From Podarcis raffonei (Eukaryota; Chordata; Lepidosauria; Squamata; Lacertidae): a DNA stretch of 64,000 nt. The position numbers and the translations under genes were made by a program. Under the pieces are notes generated by a model. That model was given only the letters and a program-made list of their open reading frames with translations, ran no database searches and was not told where the DNA came from. Location of the stretch: NCBI RefSeq assembly GCF_027172205.1, contig NC_070607.1, forward strand, positions 69,750,831 through 69,814,830. Reading direction: 5' to 3'. This document shows, piece by piece, positions 58,701 through 64,000 of the stretch; positions within the stretch are counted from its first letter, which is position 1; the number at the start of each line of letters is the position of its first letter.

Positions 58701-60950
58701 TATATTCTTGCAATCAATTGTTTCAGTGGCAGCATTAATTCAACCATACTTTCAACAGAAATCAAACTATGTAGTTGGAAAGTGTGACATGAGGTTTTTC
58801 CACTCACCAAGCCAATATCAGAACGATTTTTCCAGAGGGTCTTAAGAGCCTTTCTGGCAACATCCTCAAATATTGGGTCACCTGTAAGATGACTTAATGT
58901 AGCAAATTCCACTATAAATGTACCAATTCCAGCAGTACAAGTAATTGGTGTCTCTCCAGGGTTTACTCCGTGTAGTAAGTTCACTGTCCCATATGGCATT
59001 CCAGTTGGAGTCTGAAAGGCTTCAAAACAAAACTAGCGTAACTGGGGGCCCAGTGTAGGTAATACAGTTCAAACTGTGGATTCTCCCAAGGTTGGTTCCA
59101 CAAATACTCCTGCAAGTCCCCTATCAGGTGTGTTTCAAGTTTTAACAGCAAGTCATGTGACAGCCCAGCACAATCTAAACAGTGGGCAAACAAGTCAGGA
59201 CAACTACTGGGAAGATTGCCTAATTCAATGCATTGAATTCAATGCATGTAGGTTTGCCTGCCTCGTCACCTATAGCGCACAGCTCAATTTGAACAGCAGG
59301 TCTGGTAAGCAAGGTATTTACCCATAAGGAATTGTTACCTGCTCCTGGTGAGCAACCCTGATACACTGTCCAATCAAGCTCAACGGGCTTGGCAACCAAT
59401 AGATTTCCTACGTTTATGACAATAATTTAAAGATTTTCCAAAACACACAACACAAGAACACAGCTGTATACTGAAGAACTACTTTGCTCAAAGAGGTTTC
59501 TGTTGTATAGATTGGGATTTATATTCCACTTTAACAGTAACCCATTCACAGGTGAACAAATGCGAATCCTAGTAACCACAAGTTAAAATGATCATCGCTA
59601 TTCAAATAGACAGCAAAGACTATGTTCTGTTTTAGCTCAGGTGTGCAATGAATGCTTAGTGACAAATACATGTCATATACAGCACTGTAAGTACCTTTCT
59701 ACTTCCTCAAAGTAAACATTGCATTAGCTGCATTACTTCTCATCTTAGATATTTATCAGAGCCATTACATTATCCACTAGGTAAAGGGACCCCTGTCCGT
59801 TAGGTCCAGTCGCGAATGACTTGGGTTGCGGCACTCATCTCACTTTCCTAGCCGAGGGAGCCAGCGTACAGCTTCCGGGTCATGTGGCCAGCATGACTAA
59901 GCCACTTCTGGCAAACCAGAGCAGCGCATGGAAACGCCGTTTACCTTCCCATCGGAGTGGCACCTATTTATCTACTTGCACTTTGGCATGCTTTCGAACT
60001 GCTAGGTTGGCAGGAGCAGGGACTGAGCAACGGGCGCTCACCCCGTCGCGGGGATTTGAACCGCCGACCTTCTGATTGGCAAGCCCTAAGCTCTGTGGTT
60101 TAGACCACAGCGCCACCCGCGTCCCACATTATCTACTACTTAGCCATATTACTATTTTTGCTGCTGTGGTATACTCATCGATAAAAAAAGCAGATACTTG
60201 AGTCCATTTTCATTCCTTCAGATTTTAGCAACATTCGGCCCAGTACAGTGTTACCTCGGGTTACATACGCTTCAGGTTACATATGCTTCAGGTTATAGAC
60301 TCTGCTAACCCAGAAATATTACCTTGGGTTAAGAACTTTGCTTCAGAATGAAAACAGAAATCGTGCTCCGGCGGCGTGGCAGCAGCAGGAGGCCCCATTA
60401 GCTAAAGTGGTGCTTCAGGTTAAGAACAGTTTCAGGTTAAGTACGGACCTCCGGAACGAATTAAGTACTTAACCCGAGGTACCACTGTATACATTAGGGC
60501 AGCCTTTCCCAACCGTGGGTCCCCAGATGTTGTTGGACTACAACTCCCATCATTCCTAGCTAGCAGGTCTAGTGGTCAAGGATGATGGGAACTGGGTCCA
60601 ACAATATCTGGGGACCCAAGGTTGGGGAAGGCTACATTTGGAGCATAAATATTTATTTTCGACGCACTTGATATATCCAACTACATCTCTTCTGCTTCTA
60701 GCAATTTGCAAGAATTTGTCCCCCTGCAGTTCCTGGTACCCATTACTTATAATCTAGTTTAGCCTATAAGGCAGCAACACAGAAAGGGAGGAAATGAATT
60801 CTCAGAGTCTGCAACAGTGCTCACCTGGCAAAAGTTTTCGAGCTGCATCCTCTGCCATCCTCAAGAGGGGCCCAGAGCAGGGCCATCCTGCTTCCACTTC
60901 AACACCGGCCTTCTTTGACAACAAGTGAGCAGACAGGAGTCCGCCAACCA
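52799..60950 (-). CDS. EDEM2: ER degradation-enhancing alpha-mannosidase-like protein 2, C-terminal 456 residues (7 exons)
   Basis: Exons in transcript order: 60950-60825, 59019-58808, 57591-57450, 56629-56505, 55747-55603, 53729-53608, 53299-52799; phases are continuous. The translation starts at [20 protein letters not shown], about residue 122 of the 578-residue human protein; signal peptide and first exons lie beyond the window. EDEM2 is a GH47 ER-lumenal mannosidase that takes part in the first mannose trimming of misfolded glycoproteins for degradation. Visible GH47 landmarks: DSYFEYLVK and RPELIES (positions of a catalytic aspartate and glutamate in the family), [11 protein letters not shown], and FNTEAHP, whose threonine coordinates calcium. 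The tail keeps LLSCPSQPF, whose cysteine (codon 52864-52862) corresponds to human C558, reported to bond to TXNDC11. The residues before that tail are divergent from human, as expected for a linker. The FETNIR catalytic glutamate exon is not in the window. Confidence 0.96.
53820..53940. repeat. Palindromic repeat family R2, copy 3
   Basis: CCCCTCCCCCGTGCTGTACT and CCCGAGCCAATTTCAGGAGG, ending GAAGCCCCATTGCACAGG. The right arm equals the family's CCCATTGTGCA end; the left arm is shortened. Lies in the EDEM2 intron before exon 53729-53608. Confidence 0.4.
54350..55525 (+). mobile_element. L2-like LINE, 3' half of the reverse transcriptase region to tail
   Basis: Translates in broken frames into L2-type reverse transcriptase text: [11 protein letters not shown] near 54372, [20 protein letters not shown] near 54830-54880, then a region ending in CTTGTAAACTGTCTGGAG, CAGTATATAAATTATTTTAT. 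It carries several stop codons, so it is dead; 5' truncated. A CR1 tail (55183-55243) is inserted in it. Antisense to EDEM2. Confidence 0.7.
55183..55243 (-). mobile_element. CR1 LINE 3' tail fragment
   Basis: GGAATCATAGAATTGGAAGG, GGTCATCTCCAACCACCTGC, AAAGCAGGAATC: the extreme 3' end of CR1, antisense. Inserted in the L2-like LINE. Confidence 0.65.
57105..57270 (-). mobile_element. tRNA-derived SINE, copy A
   Basis: The minus strand starts GGGCTGTAGCTCAGGGATAT (A box) and TTTGCATGCAAGAGATCCCA (towards the B box), then CTGAGCTAGATGGGCAAAGG near the 3' end. It lies directly next to copy B in the same orientation. Confidence 0.7.
57275..57436 (-). mobile_element. tRNA-derived SINE, copy B, next to an EDEM2 splice donor
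   Basis: The minus strand starts GGGCCATAGCTCAGTGGCAG, then TTTGCATGCCAAAGGTCCCT and GGTTCCATCCCTGACATCTC with clear A and B boxes. Its 5' end at 57436 lies 12 bases into the intron that begins with GT at 57449-57448 after EDEM2 exon 57591-57450. It is in EDEM2 sense orientation. Confidence 0.75.
57819..57930. repeat. Palindromic repeat family R3, copy 2
   Basis: TACTCAGAATAGGCCCATTG, AAATTAATGGACATAAGTTA and AATGAGTCTACTCTGATTAG: arms are complements around a TTAATGGACATAA centre. Related to 14446-14560. Confidence 0.5.
58241..58318 (+). pseudogene. 5S rRNA-derived SINE head or 5S pseudogene fragment
   Basis: GAACTTAAGCAGGTCTGAGT, CTGGTCAGTGTTTGGATGGG follows the internal promoter and 3' half of vertebrate 5S rRNA (GAAGCTAAGCAGGGTC, CTGGTTAGTACTTGGATGGG). 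The form with CCACCACCTTGCTGAACTTA is that of 5S-headed SINEs such as the AmnSINE1/SINE3 group. Not a functional 5S gene: the first half and the GAGACCGCC block are not preserved. Confidence 0.6.
59780..60125 (-). mobile_element. Sauria-type SINE, full length
   Basis: 346 bp antisense copy from GGTAAAGGGACCCCTG (3' end) to CGCCACCCGCGTCCC (tRNA-like head); minus-strand B box GGTTCAAATCC near 60053-60063. Flanked by ACATTATCCACTA (59767-59779) and ACATTATCTACTA (60126-60138), a 13-bp duplication with one difference. In an EDEM2 intron, sense to that gene. Confidence 0.92.
60246..60487. mobile_element. Mariner-like MITE, 242 bp
   Basis: Ends CAGTGTTACCTCGGGTTAC and the complement of GTAC-TTAACCCGAGGTACCACTG form a terminal inverted repeat. 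TA at 60244-60245 and 60488-60489 is the target duplication. Several internal CTTCAGGTTA repeats; no transposase. Confidence 0.85.
60499..60633. mobile_element. hAT-like palindromic MITE with target duplication (copy 9)
   Basis: Arms CCCCAGATGTTGTTGGACTA and GTCCAACAATATCTGGGGAC; ends GCAGCCTTTCCCAACC and GGTTGGGGAAGGCT. 8-bp flanks ACATTAGG (60491-60498) and ACATTTGG (60634-60641) differ at one base. Inserted one base from the TA of the mariner-like MITE before it. Carries ACTACAACTCCCATCAT at 60537-60553. Confidence 0.82.
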
Positions 60951-61004
60951 CTGAAAATGGGAACCCAAAGCTTATTAAAAAAGCTGTCTCAATGGCAAAG
61001 GGTG

Positions 61005-61972
61005 AATATGTTATAATTCATTTGATTTGTATCTTGCTCTTCCTCCCAAAGGAGCCCACAGCAGCAGACATAGCAATGATAAAACAAAACAAAAATCTAA
61101 AAACAGTTAAGAACATTATCTCAGCTAGTGATCTCACAGTCTCTTTCAGCCATCAAATGCCTCAGTAAACAGGAATGTTTTTGAAGGCCACCAAGAACGG
61201 ACAACTGAGGCCAGGCTACTCTGACCTTGGAACAGCTGCACTCCTAGCCACAGAAGCAATATGAGACTCCAGTGACAATCCAGTTGGGATCTGGGAATAC
61301 TCCCAGGCTACAAGCCTTTTCCTTAAGAAGGGAGTGCAACTCCTTCCAGAACTTGTACACCAAATTCCTGGGCATGGGAACTACCCATCCACAGTACTTC
61401 TGTCTTATTTGGAAACAGTCTCAATTTATTGGCCCCCATCTAGTCCACTGCTGCCTCCAAACACCTGTCCAACACCTTCACGGACTCCGATTTCTATGAA
61501 ATGGAAGGAGAGAGCCGAGTACCATGCTCCAAATCCCCAGATAACAGCTCCCAACAGTTTCACATATATTTTAAATAGTTTAGGAGACAGAATGAACCCT
61601 TGTGGGACCCAACAGCCCAAAAGCTAAGCAGTAATCTCCTAGTAATATTTTATGGTAGTGATATTGGAGGCAGGAGTGGAACCACTGTAATACAGTACTT
61701 CTAACTCCAACCTCCCTGAGTCACTCCAAAAGAGCACCATGGTCAATGGTGTCAAAAGCCATTGAGAGATCAAGAAGAACCAGCAGAGTTGCATTCCTCC
61801 ATCACTTTCCCCATGGAGACTGTCAATCAGGGCGACAAGGGTGTTTCAGAGCCAAAACCAAGCTGGAAACCAGACTGGAATGGATCTAGAAAATCCACTT
61901 CCTCAAGGCATATCTACAGCCGACTAGCTACCATTCTCTTGATAACCATGCCCAGCCCCTTTATTTGCAATC
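61005..61972 (-). mobile_element. L2-like LINE, reverse transcriptase part to 3' end
   Basis: Minus-strand conceptual text follows L2 reverse transcriptase in order: FGSETPLSPLVALTDSLHGE (near 61840), FDTIDHG-like (61750), VPQGFILSPKLFKIYVKLLG (61600-61550), NPDKTEVLW-like (near 61410), then 3' sequence ending near CTTCCTCCCAAAGGAGCCC at 61040. It carries stops and shifts and is dead; the 5' part stops at the solo LTR or was already truncated. Confidence 0.75.
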
Positions 61973-61977
61973 ACAGT

Positions 61978-62872
61978 TGTCAGAGGCTCAGGAGCAGAAG
62001 AGCAGGGGAGAGAGCAAATAGAGAGCGGAGGAGAGGAATCAGAGGGGAGCGTAGGGGAATATGACAGTGACCCGAGAGATTCCATGAGTTTCTCCAGCGA
62101 ATCAGAAGATTCCCAGAAGGGGGCGCCTATGGTAAGGGCGAGGGGGGTCCCAGGGGGGACGCTCCATAAACAAGGGACCAGAGGGGACTCCCAAGGGAGC
62201 AGCGGAGGATCAGGACCAGTTCCCCCACCAGAGCACAGTGGGGGGGAAGAGTCATAGAATCATAGAATCATAGAGTTGGAAGAGACCACAAGGGCCATCG
62301 AGTCCAACCCCCTGCCAAGCAGGAGTCACATGAGTCAGGACCAGCTTCTCCTCCAGCGGGGAGAGAAGATGAGTCAGGGGTAACCACGCCCCCATCGGGA
62401 AGTGGGGAAACGGAGGGAAGGCCAGGTCCAGCTAGCCTCCCCGAAAGAGGGAGCAGTGACACAAGTGTAACGGTCAGAAGGAAAGTGGGAGGCTGCGCGC
62501 GCGCACCAAGTTCAAATGTGGAGGAGCGCGGGACAGCAGAAAACCCGGATTGGGAGCCAGGTCCGAAAGCCCGAAGGAGGGAGGGGGAAGAGTCAGGGGA
62601 CTCAGCGTCAGAGGAGTCTAGGAGGGCTGAGACTCCGACTAGCAGGAGGACCCAGAGAAGGAAGGAACAGAGGAAGAGGTGGAGTAAGGCTAGAATCTTA
62701 AACTGGTGTCAGGGGGGAGGAGATTCAGATGGAACTTCGACGGTCTAAGGTATAGACGTAGCGTTGCGCGCTGCGCGTCTGGAAATGAAACTGAACTTCA
62801 ATAAAGACTTTTTTACTTGAGGAAGAAGCAGCGTTGGTCTTGTGTGAGCTGGGACCTTGGGCAGCGCTGACA
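61978..62872 (+). mobile_element. Solo LTR of an LTR retrotransposon (fossil)
   Basis: 895 bp with ends TGTCAGAGGC and GCGCTGACA (TGTCA...TGACA inverted termini), flanked by perfect 5-bp repeats ACAGT at 61973-61977 and 62873-62877. An AATAAA lies near 62801, about 70 bases before the end, giving plus orientation. The 5-bp duplication fits Ty3/Gypsy-like or some retrovirus-like elements; the family is not recognised. No internal region is present in the window. It carries a CR1 tail inserted at about 62255-62322. The perfect duplication suggests moderate or young age. Confidence 0.8.
62255..62322 (-). mobile_element. CR1 LINE 3' tail inside the solo LTR
   Basis: ATAGAATCATAGAATCATAG, AGTTGGAAGAGACCACAAGG, CCAACCCCCTGCCAAGCAGG is the CR1 extreme 3' end, antisense. 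Possible 6-bp flanks GAGTCA at 62249-62254 and 62323-62328. It lies inside the LTR, so it is younger than the LTR insertion or was carried in with that LTR lineage. Confidence 0.65.
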
Positions 62873-62877
62873 ACAGT

Positions 62878-64000
62878 ATATTTAAAAGGAGGAGCAAACA
62901 AACTAATTGGACAATCAATTCCTGGCTTAAGGAGTCAGTATATGCAGGAGCTACTTGTGGGTATCACTGAGTTCCTTTGAACAAGCCACGATTCAGCTTT
63001 TAACCAGAGATTCGTTTTATGTGCAAAGTCATAAGCTATGCTATGTGGGTTCCAAACCAGCCAGGAACTGGAAATCAAATTTAAACCATGGCCTCACATC
63101 CCAGTCTTGTCTGAAAGCCCATTAACCACAGTTTTCAGGTTCACACATAATGAGAAACTAGGGCCAAAAGCTGAATCTTGGCCTGTTATGCTGCTCACGT
63201 GAAGGAGTTGCATGCGAGCACGCATGACACTTTCACATCCTGGCTTCTTAACCCAGGATTTGATTGCGCAAATTGGCCAATGTGAAGTGTGCAGAACTGA
63301 TTTCCTTTTCAGTGGCTACAGAGGAGCCAGCCATTTGGTTAAACTTCTCAGGAGACACACATGAATTGTTCTTATCCCAGCAACATCTTTTCCCTTGATC
63401 ATTGCAAGGATATACTGTGTAAGTCATGAAATGTTCAACTTAGCGCCTTATTAATGAATACAGAAAAGCATCAGAGCAAAAACTTGCACTAGAATCATCA
63501 CAAGAATGTTAACAGCAGCCCGGCTGAATAAGATGAAAAGCCCATGTAGCTCAGGTCTCTATTTCTAACAGTTGCCAGCTGACTGCTTCCAGGACCGCTA
63601 CAGGCAGGGGATAGAAGGCCATAGTTCTCTGTCTGATTTCTCTCTTTAATACAGGGGTGGGGAAGTGGGGACCCTCTAGAAGCTGCAACTCTCATCAGCC
63701 CCAGAGAGCAAGGCCAAAGGTCAGGAATAATGAGAACTGGCTTTCAGCAATATCTGGTTAATCCACCCTTGTTCTAATCTGGTATTGTATTGCCTCTGAA
63801 CAGGGTATTTCTACAACTTTTATTTCCCTCTCCATTTTCCATTCTTCCAACCCCCAGTGCTTTTAATATAATGCCTGCCAATTTAGGATTACACTTTATA
63901 CCTCTTATGGACTCTGCTCCATGAAAGATTAAGCTATAATAAATTGTCAATCCTTAAAAGGCTGCTACAACTGACTCTTTGTTGTTTTTGCTACAACTGG
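62878..64000 (-). other. EDEM2: EDEM2 intron (upstream part, to the window edge)
   Basis: No EDEM2 exon is visible; the exon encoding the FETNIR motif must lie to the right of the window. 63040-63250 holds GGTTCACACATAATG and related phrases shared with 22560-22700, probably an old repeat. A hAT-like MITE is at 63652-63775. Confidence 0.55.
63652..63775. mobile_element. hAT-like palindromic MITE, copy 10
   Basis: TACAGGGGTGGGGAAGTGGG at the left; GAAGCTGCAACTCTCATCAG in the left arm; TTTCAGCAATATCTGG and AATCCACCCTTG at the right. Diverged copy. Confidence 0.5.

Noticed and set aside
61334-61627. Frames of 64-97 residues near 61.4 kb
   Set aside because: The region is a decayed L2-like LINE on the minus strand; short frames there are remnants or shadows.
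61762-62748. Plus-strand frames of about 60-100 residues
   Set aside because: They fall in the LINE and the solo LTR and show arginine/glycine-rich low complexity without a recognisable protein.

Overview
The window is vertebrate nuclear DNA, most likely from a squamate reptile (a lizard). It holds parts or all of three split genes with GT-AG introns and many interspersed repeats. The squamate call rests on near full-length Sauria-type tRNA-derived SINEs, CR1 and L2-like LINE pieces, and many short palindromic hAT-like elements. A lacertid-like lizard is my best guess but cannot be proven from the window.

Gene order is MYH7B (+, 3' two thirds, 24 exons, 725-22889), then TRPC4AP (-, complete, 19 exons, 50362-26858), then EDEM2 (-, last 7 coding exons, 60950-52799, 5' exons beyond the right edge). 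This is the order and orientation I know from human chromosome 20q11.22, and it is the main reason to call the myosin MYH7B rather than a MYH6/MYH7-type paralogue. MYH7B and TRPC4AP converge; their predicted poly(A) signals are about 3 kb apart. EDEM2 lies upstream of TRPC4AP on the same strand. TRPC4AP starts in a CpG island (about 49990-50520) with a CCAAT box and a ZNF143-like site.

Region by region: 1-22.9 kb is MYH7B, encoding the SH2/SH1 helices, converter, two IQ motifs and the whole coiled-coil rod. 23-26 kb is convergent intergenic DNA. 26-50.4 kb is TRPC4AP, an adaptor of TNF receptor/TRPC signalling and a substrate receptor of CUL4-DDB1 ubiquitin ligase. 50.5-52.7 kb is intergenic DNA with a truncated SINE. 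52.7-61 kb is EDEM2, an ER mannosidase of glycoprotein quality control. 61-64 kb is an EDEM2 intron full of nested elements: an L2-like LINE, a solo LTR and a CR1 tail inside the LTR.

The three genes are linked by conserved synteny, not by a shared pathway. I see no undescribed biological system. The observations most worth a check are hAT-like elements that carry ZNF143-like motifs, transposons with intact target-site duplications, a SINE within about 12 bases of an EDEM2 splice donor, a long GTT microsatellite next to a MYH7B splice acceptor, and the absence of miR-499 from the visible MYH7B introns.
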